A stretch of DNA of 64,000 bases from Kalmusia sp. IMI 367209 (lineage: Eukaryota > Ascomycota > Dothideomycetes > Pleosporales > Didymosphaeriaceae): positions 992,001 through 1,056,000 of the forward strand of contig JAPEUQ010000004.1 in NCBI GenBank assembly GCA_027946365.1. Direction: 5' to 3'. The position numbers and the translations under genes are program-made. Under the pieces are notes generated by a model that was not told the DNA's origin, did no database searches, and was given only the letters and a program-made list of their open reading frames with translations. Below, one piece after another: positions 1 to 11,402 of this stretch. Each line of letters starts with the position of its first letter. Position 1 is the stretch's first letter.

Positions 1-34
1 ATACGATTTTCATATGTTTACTCATGCTTATGAT

Positions 35-250
35 CCAGAAGATAGGACCTTCGTTAGCTGGTGCTGCGGGAGGGCCAGAACCATGCCTCTACCTATACAC
101 CGGAACTAGTGCTGCGGGAGGCCCAGAATCATGCCTTTACCTACACACTAGGACTGGTTCTGGGCCTCCCGCAGCACTAGTCCCGGTGTGTAGGTAGAGG
201 CATGGGCCGGCCCTCCCGCAGCACCAGCTAACGAAGGTCCTATCTTCTGG
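35..250. repeat. Large imperfect palindrome (inverted repeat, about 94-bp arms)
   Basis: Bases 35-128 are nearly the reverse complement of 158-250, with a spacer of about 29 bp. Inside each arm the word GTGCTGCGGGAGG occurs twice, so the structure is an inverted repeat built of internal repeats. Transcribed, it would fold into one long hairpin. It contains no ORF. A MITE or the end of a foldback element is possible, but I see no clear target-site duplication. Confidence 0.85.
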
Positions 251-611
251 GTAGCATTACCATCGAAGACAAGTCCTGGGTTGGGTGGTACCGGTGCCGC
301 TCCTCCCACTGATGAACCCATGTTATGTACCTTTGCATGGGAGCCGTTTCATCAGGCGCCGAGTCATTTTACTAAAGAAGTTGTCATCTCTCTTTTGCGG
401 GGTGGAGTAATCGGAAGGTTGCGATGATCATCATGGGGAGGGGACGGTCGGAGTGCGGAGCGGCTGCGGTTTCTAGTCAAGTTTCATTTGCTGCGTGATG
501 TCTTGCAAGCGAAATTCTGCTTCTCTGTATACGGTTTCGAACTGAGTCAGCACTCTTAGTTTTCTTTTCCTTCTCTCTTTTCAGGGTATGGCGTTGGTGG
601 TGTGTTGTCAG

Positions 612-683
612 TATCGAGCCTCAAGAAGCGGGTCTTCCAGCCCACCCTTCCTGGGCTGGAAGACCGCTTCTTGAGGCTCGATA
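612..683. repeat. Near-perfect hairpin palindrome (32-33-bp arms)
   Basis: The arm 612-644 (TATCGAGCCTCAAGAAGCG...) pairs with 652-683, with a 7-bp loop and one extra G in the left arm. It lies in gene-free DNA about 360 bp from the larger palindrome. It could be a short foldback element or a hairpin RNA. No coding sequence is associated with it. Confidence 0.85.
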
Positions 684-2362
684 TTCAATGGAACCTAAAG
701 TTCGCCATCTCACCCTTGCAGCGTTGTGATGTGAAGACTGTGAACACGTATAAGCAACCTTTCTACAAGATGAGATCATCAGCTTAGCGTAATGCCGGGG
801 TGTGTTTAAGACTGCCGAAGCAGTCAGTACGAGACCCGAAGTATATACTAAAAGAGCTTCAGTACTCATGGGGTGATGGAAGTTGTTGAAGCGGCAGAAT
901 ACCGACGTCCGTCCATACAACTCCATCGCTCATGCCTTGCAGCACAAAAGCAAGAGGCGTCTCTATCGAATTACCCACGCAGAACCACGAGAAAAGTCTA
1001 TCTGCCGGTCCGAACATGCCGGCATCACAGCTCGGTCCCTAAAATCTATTATTTTAAGCCGCCATTGTTATACTCATAATAGGTACTTACTTATCTATAA
1101 GGAATAGGATGTCGTTTACGATTATAGAAGCACCTATACGCCGTCTCCGCATCAAAATCGACGTTAAAGAGACCTCAGTTGCCTCTCCATGCCTAGCCGT
1201 GTATCAATGTGCCGATGCCGCTGAAATCGAGTTCAAGAACTTACATGCGTTTGGGTTGTTGCGCACGCAGAGCTGATTGGAGCACAGCTGTGCATCCTGC
1301 ACTACTAAAATTACCATGGCTAGATATGCGCATGTATGTTTACGCAGAGCTAGTTTTCGCGCCCTGTGCCAAATCGGATCGAAACATTTTGCCAATATAG
1401 TTACATGGTTAGGATTGTTAGAGAAGTCTTTTAAGAAGAGGGATTTGATAATAGCAGTTTTTTGGAATCGACTACACAGCCATGTAATGCTACAATGCCA
1501 ATTTTCTTCCTGCATCGAGTGCCTCCCCTTCACGCCGGGATAGACGTTAGGCACCGTTCACGACTGCTGAGATGCGTATACACCTGCTCAGTAATCACCT
1601 CGCATTGCAGAGAACTGCGACGCAGCTACAGCCGGCTCCTTTGTGCAAAATGCAGGCAATATGTGGAGAAAATTTCTTAACCCCGGGGATATTGTTCGAC
1701 GGCTTAGACAGCGAGGGCTTGATTACTACGCCGGCGCAGAAGCCAGTCGCACCTCACCACCAGTGCCACAATGAAGAGACCCGAGAAACGATCTGCGCAA
1801 TTTCCATACAGAGATTGGTGCAGACGAACTCAAATTGTGCCTTGCTGTACGAAATCCAGGCCTAGGGAAGCAGCCGCCATTGGCCGGTTTTGCCCGGACT
1901 TCTCTCGGTTTTGCCCCAGAGCGGTAACATCACTAACCGGTTGCAGCGTCTCTCCATGCGACTTTGCACCAACCGCATAATCGTCTAACTGGAATACAGC
2001 AACATTTTGCGCTGGGAACGCCCCGCATTCTGCATTTGTTATCTTCCCACAATCTAATCGTGAGTTTGTAACCAAGAATCCTGTTCGAGGTTACGCGACA
2101 CCGCCAATGACCATGGGCATGTCCTTCGGTCTTATCTTGATACGTCTACTGCTAGTTGCCTAGAGCTATAGGCTTCCCGCTTTCCTCGATGCTAGCGGCG
2201 GCCGATACAGCGGAGAATTTTAGACGACGCAGTCTGAGTGGTGCATCTGAGCAGCCTTGCATATTAATAATTCGCGACGTCATGTTTGTGTACGACTTCG
2301 TTGACGTCGGGCGACCAGGCAAATTCTAGCGAGAAGGCAACGATTAGTATGCTCGTTGGAGC
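684..2362. other. Gene-free interval
   Basis: Only short overlapping ORFs are present, on both strands and without recognisable motifs, splice structure or start context. I see no RNA gene. The last part before the next gene is its promoter. Confidence 0.6.
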
Positions 2363-2406
2363 ATGGAATGCGGCGATGTAGTGGATACGGGTGGAAGACT
2401 GATGCA

Positions 2407-2412
2407 TATAAA
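2407..2412 (+). promoter_or_regulatory. TATA box of the alcohol dehydrogenase gene
   Basis: TATAAA lies 157 bp upstream of the ATG at 2569 and is followed by a pyrimidine-rich leader (runs of CT and TTTTCC), as is common in ascomycete promoters. Confidence 0.6.
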
Positions 2413-2568
2413 GTTCTTTTCCTTTGTGCCCTCAACATCATTCTACTCATTCCAATCCTGTCCTCAGTTTACTACAAAAGGCACTCAGCACACTTGCTTT
2501 TCTAGTCCCATTTCAATTCCACACCTCTGCTCTACTCAGTCTCATATCTCATATCACTCAATCTCACA

Positions 2569-3632
2569 ATGCCCTCATACACCGTCTACAAGGGCTCCGA
2601 ATCCGGCAAAATCGTCAAAGGCCATACCACCCGCCCCGACCTGAAAGGCGATGAAGTCCTCGTCAAAGTGAACGCCTCGGGTGTCTGCGGCACAGACGAG
2701 CACTACAAGCACGTCGACATGGGTCTCGGCCATGAAGGGGCCGGCGTTGTCGAAGCCGTTGGCCCTACCGTATCATCTCTCAAGAAAGGTGACCGCGTTG
2801 GCTGGGGCTACGCGCACGACTCCTGCGGCCACTGCGAATGGTGCCTCACGGGCAAAGAACAGTACTGCCCAGACCGCAAGATGTACGGCGACTCGGACCT
2901 CGACCAGGGCAGTTTCGCCTCGCACGGCGTCTGGCGCGAAGCCTTCCTGTTCAAGATCCCGGACGCGCTTAGCGATTTCGATGCCGCGCCGTTGATGTGC
3001 GGCGGTGCCACGGTATTCAATGCGCTGAAGGGGAACGGCATTCAGAGCACGGATCGCGTGGGCATCATGGGCGTCGGCGGACTGGGCCATCTAGCCATCC
3101 AGTTCGCGAGCAAGATGGGCTGCGACGTCGTGGTCCTGAGTGGCACCGACAGCAAGAAGGAAGAGGCGTTGAAGCTGGGTGCAAAGGACTTCATTGCGAC
3201 CAAGGGAAAAAGTGACATCGACGTGGGGAGGAAAATCGACGTTTTGCTCGTCACGACGAGTTTCATGCCTGGTGAGTTCCATCCCGTGTAACCTTCATCG
3301 GAGAGTCGTGAGATGGCCATGGAGCTAACGAATCGGCAGACTGGAAGGTCATCATGCCTACTCTCGCACCTACCGCCACTATCATCCCGCTCACCGTGTC
3401 CGACGGCGACTTCAGCATCCCGCAGCTCCCGCTCATCCTGGGCGGTTACACCATCCAGGGCGTGGCTGTATCGGCCCGCGCCGTGCACCGTCAGATGCTG
3501 GCTTTTGCCGCGCTGCACGATATCAAGCCCATTGTTATGAAGTTTCCCATGTCGGAGGACGGAATCGAGGATGCTATGGGGACGCTGCGCGATGGCAAGA
3601 TGAGGTATAGGGGTGTTTTGGTACCGCAGTAG
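2569..3632 (+). CDS. Zinc-dependent alcohol dehydrogenase (MDR/GroES-type)
   Basis: Two exons, 2569-3271 and 3340-3632, joined across a 68-bp intron (GTGAGT...GGCAG), give 331 aa in frame. The N-terminal GroES-like half shows the catalytic-zinc signature (GVCGTDEHY, then GHEGAG) and the four-Cys structural-zinc loop (CGHCEWC...C). The C-terminal half has a Rossmann nucleotide-binding motif (GVGGLGH). The family oxidises primary or secondary alcohols with NAD(P)+ in the cytosol; the form resembles fungal cinnamyl-alcohol/ADH-type enzymes, but the substrate cannot be told. At 331 aa it is slightly shorter than the usual 340-360. The start is the first ATG after a TATA box. It faces a region of gene debris and is probably independent of the catabolic run that begins at 5.8 kb. 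Confidence 0.93.
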
Positions 3633-4148
3633 TTGATTTGTGAGGTTTTTTTTCTAGGTGCAGGTGTTGTACGAAAAGCATAGCGATGAAATGACGAGTT
3701 ATGATCTTATTGTCGTGCTCATGCTGACGTTTGATATGATTCGACTTGGTTGATGCTTTCGAGAGTCTCTAATAAGTAGGAAACAGTGGAGGGCGCTTTA
3801 CGTTGCAGAAAATCAAGTACTATTCGAAAGCTGGACTATGTTTGACCCTTTTCCGACTCGTAAGCTAAATATTGAGTCGTCGGGAAATACATTCTGGGTG
3901 ACACTTGTGAAAAGCAAACCGTTGGACGAGGATCAAGAGGAAAAGATGGAGTATTCCTTAATTGTATGCTGTAGCGTAAGTGGCTACAAAGCTACTGGTC
4001 GTGATTTCTTCCTCCGTCCAACCCCGATGCAATCCCGCCATGACTTCATCATCCGTGAACCACCCTCAGGCGTCTATCTATCTCGTCCGGGAGTCAAGGC
4101 GATAACGACCGCTCCTCATCCATCTTGCTGAATCACGAGGACCCCGCT
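3633..4148. other. Intergenic interval without a supported gene
   Basis: It contains a 97-codon ORF (3838-4131, +) with no recognisable domain, splice signals or codon pattern. I treat it as spurious. Confidence 0.5.
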
Positions 4149-4983
4149 TCAGACTCGGAAACTCGCTTTATACCGGCCCAACAACGTGCGCCGATGCTCA
4201 TCGCGGCCCAACCAGCTCACATACCAAGTCTGCTGACCGTGAGCAATCCTACATCCATTATCGAAGCGCCCATCGATGCTGCCAAGATGCTTCCAGTAGT
4301 CGTCATCCGTGCTGTCGCCCTTGGGCCGACTCGCATCCATGCAGTCCATGCACAGGCCATGGAAGTTCGCCTTCGTATTGAGGATCGCCAAACGAACGCA
4401 CGCATCCCAGTCTTGACGGCAAAAGCGACAGCCACCCATGGTGGCGAGATGGAAGTCGTCTAGGCGGGAGAGGATGACGTTGACGCTCTCACGTGGGAAG
4501 ATCGTTTCGAGTGCTAAGTAAAGTTATCGTGTGATGTTTACGACTCATCTGGTGTGCACTTACGGTAGGCCTTGACGACCACGAGCTTAGCAAAGTAGCG
4601 GCCACAGACGGCGTCCCATTTACCGCATATACAATCACTCGGGCCGTCCTTGAGGAGGGTTCCGGCCCGGTCCCAGATTCCGCGATGGAGGACCGTCTTG
4701 AGGCCACCGCGGGCATGGTTCATTGGGCCTGCACTCTAGTCAGTAGGAGCGGCTGACAGAGACACTAGATACTCACCGACGAAGTCAGGCGGGCACAGAT
4801 GCATGTGCTTCCACTTGAAACCCCGAGGCCGCTTCTCGGTAATGTGACCGACGCCATTGTATGCGAGCCACTTGGTAACGGCCGCGAAGCCCTCGGCGTA
4901 GTCAAACATGTAGCATGGCAAAGCCACCTGCCTGACCAAGTCGGGCTCGACGCTATCGCTCTTCAGGCCAACGTACTTACTAC
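4149..4983 (-). pseudogene. 5'-truncated fungal gene (C-terminal half of a BTB-associated-type hypothetical protein)
   Basis: Three exons on the minus strand join cleanly: about 4983-4777, 4728-4564 and 4513-4149, with introns GTGAGT...TGCAG and GTAAGT...CTTAG. Together they encode a coherent protein with ALPCYMFDYAEGF, then TKWLAYNGVGHITEK, then YPLETIFPRESVN and a Cys-rich tail (CRFC, CMDCMD, HGQQTWY). The layout resembles a large family of Dothideomycete proteins in which an N-terminal BTB-like domain precedes such a tail; that placement is from memory and is not certain. No ATG opens the frame: upstream of 4984 there is an immediate TGA and the DNA turns AT-rich. The 5' half is therefore missing, either through insertion or through decay. 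It lies next to a second relic (5269-5577). Confidence 0.65.
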
Positions 4984-5268
4984 TAAGTCACTTTTGATAG
5001 GTATTGTTATAGGTAATTATATATTGAATGACTATTTAGGAATTCTTAAGTATAATGTTAAGCGAAAGATAGTTTTGTCACAAAACTTCATCTCGAGCAA
5101 ACGATCAATAACGCCTACGTTTTCTATATCATACTACATGCTGTTTGTAACGAAGAGGCCGAACCACATCAGTGTATCACATTATGAACAAGCTTCTATC
5201 CCTTCTACCAATCATGAGTAGGACCTAGCTCAGTACCGGGAAGACTCCTTTGGGAATGCCAGGTCTTG
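4984..5268. other. AT-rich junction sequence
   Basis: This stretch is AT-rich, unlike the GC-balanced exons on its left. It marks the point where the truncated minus-strand gene loses homology. It may be RIP-mutated transposon remnant; no ORF is credible. Confidence 0.45.
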
Positions 5269-5577
5269 ATGCTAGAACAATGTGCTCACAAGCTAGAAGC
5301 GCTCCAGGAGATTGGGGATGCCTACAAAGAGGCTGCGAATTAGGGTGATAGTGAAGTCTCTGGGGGTCCTAAAAATGAGGTTGATTTCCATTTCGTCTAC
5401 TTTGTTAGTAACGGTGCAGGTACTGAGATTCTTGAGCTAGACGAAAATAAAGCGGGATCGATTAGTGTGGGGCAACAGGCAAGTACAGAGAAAGATCTGC
5501 GAGGTAAAACAGGCACGAAGGTCATTAAGGACTCCATCGAGCGGATGGCGATAGTGGCAATGTTGCATTCAATCTAG
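5269..5577 (+). pseudogene. Ubiquitin C-terminal hydrolase (UCH family) relic
   Basis: Read in one frame, this segment gives LEALQEIGDAYKEAAN, a TAG stop at 5341-5343, then VDFHFVYFV, TEILELDENKAGSISVG and a final SIERMAIVAML before a stop at 5575-5577. UCH peptidases (YUH1/UCHL type) have the corresponding order: helix, then D-x-H-(F/Y)-(I/V)-x-F-V with the active-site His, then the YELDG-x-(K/R)-x-x-P-I-x-x-G strand, then a C-terminal MER/IAL segment. The catalytic Cys region is absent upstream, and the internal stop shows that it is non-functional. It is probably a duplicated fragment of the functional gene elsewhere. Confidence 0.6.
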
Positions 5578-5820
5578 TGAATATAATAACAAAATTGCCG
5601 TAATTTAGATGAGAGCTCGGCAGGAAACTGACACTGACAACCATGGTCCAAAAGCCAGCTTCTACGCTTGGGGGTGTTAGCATCTTTCACCTTCGATCAG
5701 CCTGCGAATATTGAGATATCAAGTCCAAAGGGGGAAATATATTAAGAACACGGCTTGTGGCAAAGAATGCGTGATATAAGATATTCGAGAGCGGAGACAA
5801 AAAATTGAATGGATACCGAT

Positions 5821-6924
5821 CTACTGGCTCTCTAATTTCCCTAAAATTCTCCTCTCTATGGCAGCACCTAGTGATTCGGTTGTACCGGTCTTACCTCCCA
5901 TATCTGGCGTGATGACACATGAATCACCTTCCGCAAGCACACTTTCAATCGCTTTTAGCATCGCATCAGCAGCATCCTTAAAACCGAAATGCTCAAGCAT
6001 CATCTGACCAGCCCAGATCATCCCAACAGGATTCGCAATTCCTTTCCCATAGATATCTGGCGCACTCCCGTGAACAGGCTCGAACAAACTTGGGAACTTG
6101 CCTTCAGGATTAATGTTCCCAGACGGAGCAATGCCAATCGTGCCTGTACAGGCTGGACCCAGATCACTCAAGATGTCGCCAAACAGGTTACTGCCAACCA
6201 CCACGTCGAACTGCTGCGGCCTCAGCACAAATAACGCGGTAAGAATATCGATATGAAATTTGTCAATTTTCAGGTCTGAAAAGTCCCCCTCTTTTGACAA
6301 AGCCTTCAGACGATCGTCCCAGTATGGCATAGTTATGCTTATTCCATTGCTCTTTGTAGCGCTCGTCAGATGCTTCTTCGGTCGACTTTTCGCCAGCGCA
6401 AGTGCGTACTTGAGGACTCGATCGACCCCAACGCGGCTCATGACGGTTTCCTGAATAACTACTTCTCGTTCTGTGTTTTCGAACATCTTCCCACCGATGG
6501 AGCTATATTCGCCCTCTGTGTTCTCTCTCACGACCCAGAAATCGATTGGACGCTTATCAGCCAGCGGGCTGGGAACCCCAGGCATTGAGCGGCATGGTCG
6601 AAGGTTGATGTACTGGTCGAATTCGCGGCGGAATTTGAGAAGGCTTCCCCATAATGACACATGGTCGGGTACGATGTCGGGCATGCCAACTGCTCCAAAG
6701 TAGATGGCGTCGTATGCTGAGAGTGTGGCGTTCCAATCTTGGGGAAGCATATCGCCATGTTTATGGTAGTAGTCACAGCATGCGAAATCGAATTCAGTAA
6801 AATCGAGACGTAGATCGAATTTCGCGGCAGCGGCCTTGAGGCAGCGTACGCCGAGTGGCATGACTTCCTTGCCAATGCCATCGCCTGGAATGACGGCGAT
6901 TTTGAATGTTTTCGGAGAACTCAT
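5821..6924 (-). CDS. Tartrate/D-malate dehydrogenase-type beta-decarboxylating dehydrogenase
   Basis: Intronless, 367 aa, with its ATG at 6924-6922. It is a member of the isocitrate/isopropylmalate dehydrogenase family: the N-terminus has IAVIPGDGIGKEV, the middle has WVVRENTEGEY, and the family signature NLFGDILSDLGPACTG is followed by GTIGIAPSGNI and EPVHGSAPDIYGKG. The CDYYHKHG and VSLWG-LLKFRREFDQYINLRP segments fit the tartrate/D-malate (TtuC/DmlA) branch rather than LeuB, whose role is leucine synthesis. The expected reaction is NAD+-dependent oxidation, with or without decarboxylation, of a 2-hydroxyacid such as D-malate or tartrate. It is the first gene of the catabolic run to 25.4 kb and is transcribed toward the debris region. 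Confidence 0.92.
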   Translation of the reverse strand: MSSPKTFKIAVIPGDGIGKEVMPLGVRCLKAAAAKFDLRLDFTEFDFACCDYYHKHGDMLPQDWNATLSAYDAIYFGAVGMPDIVPDHVSLWGSLLKFRREFDQYINLRPCRSMPGVPSPLADKRPIDFWVVRENTEGEYSSIGGKMFENTEREVVIQETVMSRVGVDRVLKYALALAKSRPKKHLTSATKSNGISITMPYWDDRLKALSKEGDFSDLKIDKFHIDILTALFVLRPQQFDVVVGSNLFGDILSDLGPACTGTIGIAPSGNINPEGKFPSLFEPVHGSAPDIYGKGIANPVGMIWAGQMMLEHFGFKDAADAMLKAIESVLAEGDSCVITPDMGGKTGTTESLGAAIERRILGKLESQ

Positions 6925-9000
6925 GATGTTGTGATGTGGTCGTTTGTAGTGCCAGACACGGCGTGCTGCCGCACCTTTAAGTCTTTGCCTCGATTGAATT
7001 GGTTATACCGTTCGAATCTGAATGACCGAGTTCGGAGGTCGGTCCGTGGGATGACGGTGGGTATCTGGCCTACGCGCGCCTAAATGATTAACCAATGCGG
7101 GGCTCTCAGTTCATCAATAGAGTATCACAACGCAATGGCCATGTATAATCACCTATATCTTCATAAATACTCTTTTACATGCTTCGATTCACCGCGAGAA
7201 AAATATATTGAAGCAATCACGCTATCACCATGAAAGCAATCCTTAAACTGGTCCGGAACATGCAAAAGACGAGCTCTATTCTCCGAGCTATCGGAATTAT
7301 AAGCCCTTACCCCGTCTTCGCCTTGTGCAATAATTGCTCCTCTCTGCGTACCGGAAATGGGAACTCGCGCTGCCACCAAGCGGGATCCCGGTATCCGTCA
7401 AATTGTCTAGTCGGACGCCTCGATCCACCGCTCCTAGCGAGGCCAATGTAGGCGTGACATCCGCGATATGTCGCGTCGGAATTGTTCGTCAGGTTCTACC
7501 CTCCCACTAGCGGCTTAAACTCTCTTCGGAGTCTAATGAAAAAGGGTTCCAATACGCCGACCTACACGTGTCATGATTGAAAACAGTGAGATGCTCTGTA
7601 CTTTGCTCTGCGTGGCAACCTAGGCCGATGTATATTCTGCCAGTTGGCGGCTCTGATTTAAAGCTGGCTTTCCGCTGTTCGTTCGATACGTGAGATAGAA
7701 GTGATGACAAGACGGCTCCCGTCTTAGCAAGCGGACTTCTAAAGTATTGATGTAATGTTTCGGAGGGCCTCTTAATTATGTCCAGCCACGATCACCAATA
7801 AGAAAGGCGAAACTTGCCTCTTCGGTTGTGTCGACCATGTGCATGGGGTATGACTGGATGCGCATTGTGCACTTTGAAGCCTTTGGTGGTTTTATCAGGG
7901 TCGTGATGGCAACGGCGTAGCAAGCACTCACTTTTCGCCACTACACTACCAAGAGAATGCTTAACGAACAACATCAACCTCAAACCTATGTTCGATTTAA
8001 CGTACCCTATGTTTCCTAGAGCGGCAAGCGTTGCAAGCGAGAGCGATCTGAGAGACATAAGCGCCTCTTCCGGTGCCCTTGCTCGCCAACTATCCAGGTG
8101 TTAAGTTGTGTGTACAAGAATCCCGAGATTCCTCGTTTCTCGGAAAAAGGTCCGGCGGTTCATGACTAGAATCAAAGGGTCCAAGATAGGCTTAGCTGCA
8201 GCACACTTTTCCGCCGTCAGTGCGTCACTGATCTTCGTTTTGCAGATTAGCGTGCGACCTCAATCGCCTCTCTTTCCATCGGCCTTGGGTACATGTCTAA
8301 TTTTGTCCTTTCACCGTCGAATTATTTGGCGTTCCTCGAATCAACTTGGCAAACAGGAATTGGTAATCTTTGTCCCTGGGTTGATCTTCCCTTCGGTCAT
8401 ACTGTCGATGTAATCACTCTTGGAAATTCACTGCCAAGAACTCGGGAAGTGTTGATGAGTCTAGAATTGCTTCATGGCCTATAATATCGGTACCATACGC
8501 ACGCTACCCGAGAGCTCCTCTGTCGGTAGTTCGTCGGGCGTATTTTTCGTCAATACTGTTTGCTGTGAATTCGTCCATGCCGCAGCGGCTGCACATCGTG
8601 AGAGGGCAACCGGCGATAGTGAAAGCACACCATTGACGAACCTGCCTTCACCTGAAGAATGCGTCTTCGGGTCCGAATCGTAGGTGGATTCTATTCGAAT
8701 GTATATCAAACGCTATTAGGTACCTTGCTTCATACCATAGAGTGACCTCACAGCTTGCTGACAGTCGAAAGTGATATCGTAGCTTCACTCCGTATCCTCG
8801 AGGCTATAACACCAAGATCGAATACGGCACAAATTTGCCACTCTGTCCTATTCCGGGTACTATATAGCATCCCAAATCCTTCAGACCCGCAAGACCCTCC
8901 GAATGCATCTGTAGAGCGACTTGGAACGCAACATCGTTCGCAAGGAGCCAGGCAACTAAAGTAGGATCAGCAATTGCCTAAATTACGGGTTTTGCACTAG
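6925..9000. other. 2-kb gene-free interval
   Basis: The promoter of the tartrate-type dehydrogenase lies at the left edge. The rest holds only short unsupported ORFs on both strands, with no recognisable motif, RNA gene or repeat. Confidence 0.55.
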
Positions 9001-10718
9001 CTAAGCCGCTACAGTGATGCTCTTGATGGTTTGATACTCCTCCAGGCCGTACAGACTCCCCTCACGGCCATATCCGCTCTCCTTGATGCCTCCGAACGGA
9101 GCTTCCGCTGCGCTGATCTTACCGGTATTCACACCGACCATGCCGACTTGTAATCGCTGCGCCAAACGATGTGCCTTGCTGATGTCGCGCGTAAAGAAGT
9201 ATCCCGCCAGACCAAATTCAGTGTCATTCGCCAGCCGAAGTACTTCCTCCTCAGTATCAAACGCAAAGATCGGTGCAAGAGGTCCAAATGTCTCTTCGTT
9301 TGCCACCGCCATATTAGCGGTAACGCCAGAGATGACTGCAGGAGGGCAATAGAAGCCTTCTCTTTCCGCGCGTTTCCCGGGCATCTCTCCGAATTCAAGT
9401 TTCGCGCCCTTTGACAGGGCGTCTCCAATGTGCTCGTGGACTTTTTTGACGGCTGCCTCGTTTACAAGGGGGCCTTGTGTGGTCGAAGGGTCGAGACCGG
9501 AGCCAACTTTGAGTTGTGAGACTTTTGCGATAAACTTCTCGATGAAGGCTTGTTTAATTCCAGACTGGACGTATATCCGGTTTGCGCATACACACTGAGC
9601 GTATTAGGACAGTCCCACATATTTCACGTGCGAAGTAGGCAAACTTACTGTCTGTCCGGTACATCGGAACTTGCTAAACATTGCCCCCTCAACAGCCGCA
9701 TCAAGGTCGGCATCGTCAAATATAATGACCGGTGCATTGCCGCCCAGCTCGAGACTCGTGCGCTTGAGGGTTCCAGCAGCAAGCTTGGCAAGCATCTTGC
9801 CCACGTTGGTCGACCCCGTAAAACTTATCTTACGTACTCGGGGGTTAGTGGCCAGCTCTGTTGCCGCCTGACGATCTTTTGTAGGGCACACTTGTATGGT
9901 TGCCGGTGGTAAGCCTGCCTCAACAGCTAGCTTTACTAGCGCAAGGCAGGTATACGGGGTCTCGCTAGGCGGCTTGATGACTACTGTGCAGCCTGCTGCC
10001 AGCGCAGGAGCGATCTTCCTGGTTATCATGGCTGCGGGGAAATTCCAAGGCGTGATGATGCCACACACGCCAATCGGTTCCTTTATCGTGGAAAGACTCG
10101 TGTTTGGGTATGACGAAGGTATTGTGACTCCGTAAGAACGGGTAGCTTCTTCAGCAAACCATGAAATGAAGCTTGCTGCGTACACAACTTCTCCTTTGGC
10201 TTCGGCTAGCGTCTTGCCGTTTTCAAGGCACAGAATCAAGGCGACTAGCTTGCATCAGTATGGAAGCTCAACTTCACCGATAGCAGTCCCAGGATATGCT
10301 TACTGTCGTCCTGGTTTGCAAGGATGAGATCATTCCACTTCCTTAGCAGCTCGCCGCGCTGCTTACCAGTTGTACCATAAAAGAATTTGGGTTGCGCATC
10401 GTAAGCACTCTGGATAGCTCTTTGGAAGTCTGAAAGATCGCAATTGACGATCTGGCCCAGCACGGTGGCTGTAGAGGGCTCTGCCTGGCGTCAACATTAT
10501 ATCTCACACACACATTTGACAACTCACCCCACACTTCAAACGTCTTATCTTTCTTAGCCCACTGGCCGCCAATAAAAGCATCTCTAATGAAGAGGTCTGG
10601 CCTGCGCAACTGCTCGTTGTATTAGCACACCACTTGTAATATCGATGCTTGGCCATGTTACCTGGGTTAGTGCCTCAGAGGCTTTGGGATAGCCGTTCTC
10701 GTTGGTCGCGTGCGACAT
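9001..10718 (-). CDS. Succinate-semialdehyde dehydrogenase-type aldehyde dehydrogenase
   Basis: Five exons on the minus strand, 10718-10662, 10609-10528, 10480-10304, 10244-9649 and 9594-9001, give 501 aa with all phases consistent; introns are 47-59 bp. ALDH landmarks are in order: GVCGIITPWNFPAAM, the NAD-binding FTGSTNVGK, the general-base SLELGG, and the catalytic cysteine in GQTCVCANR. That cysteine codon opens the last exon. The C-terminus has PFGGIKESGYGREGS. Sequence style and length fit the SSADH (GabD/Uga2) subfamily, which oxidises succinate semialdehyde or a similar short semialdehyde to the acid with NAD(P)+. The start ATG at 10718 gives MSHATNENGYPKASEALTQ, with no obvious mitochondrial presequence. 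The gene shares the direction of the transketolase upstream. Confidence 0.93.
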
Positions 10719-11402
10719 GGCTGATATGATGTAAATCGTCTATCTGTTGGGGAATCTTGAAGCGAAATGTATCGTGCAAAGAAAAGGCGTTCAATAGTGG
10801 GGTTCGCACCCGAGATTCATCAGGCACAGTCATATTATGGGATGCGAGGCTATTCGGAAATGGCGTTGACGGAAGTGTGTCGGGATAGTCGGGATTAGTG
10901 CAAGTTCGGGAACTCTGCAGGTTGGGGAGACTAACTCCACACTCCACAGCACTCCACAGCACTCCACGGCCCTCCATAGCGGCTAGTCCGACATCGGAGC
11001 GTTGGAGAAATCGTGCTCCTACGTCACGACAAATTACCTTCATACCATCAGGCACGGAAGGAGCTCCAGTCACGTGTAGTTGCCGCAAATTAGCACGTAA
11101 GAGCTATCCCTCATTTGCGCGAGTGACAGCCAAATTGTGACTAGAAGACCTAAAGGACTTTCGTGCAAGCCCGCAGACTTAGCCAGGAAGCTGATGCCCC
11201 TCTAAGAGCATTGTATCATGTGTTGCCAAGCATCTTCCTGGGAGATAATTGGGTTTGACGAACGAAATTGAAGTGGGTGCTTGGGGGCAGTGTAGTACGC
11301 CCGAAAATGGATGATCATGGTGATAACACCGGGACGTGAGAGCTGAGGAGTTGGAACTCAATATGTCATTCCCGCGCATCAATTGATATTACAGTGTAAC
11401 TT
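10719..11402. other. Intergenic region with a short tandem repeat
   Basis: This is the promoter of the aldehyde dehydrogenase gene and the 3' flank of the transketolase. Near 10934-10970 the unit ACTCCACAGC is repeated about three times with small changes. No gene is supported. Confidence 0.6.

Noticed and set aside
3042..3518. 158-codon minus-strand ORF across the alcohol dehydrogenase
   Set aside because: Shadow of the real gene; it runs through the intron and carries no motif.
5821..6924. Leucine-pathway isopropylmalate dehydrogenase (LeuB/LEU2)
   Set aside because: Active-site neighbourhood and cluster context fit the tartrate/D-malate branch better.
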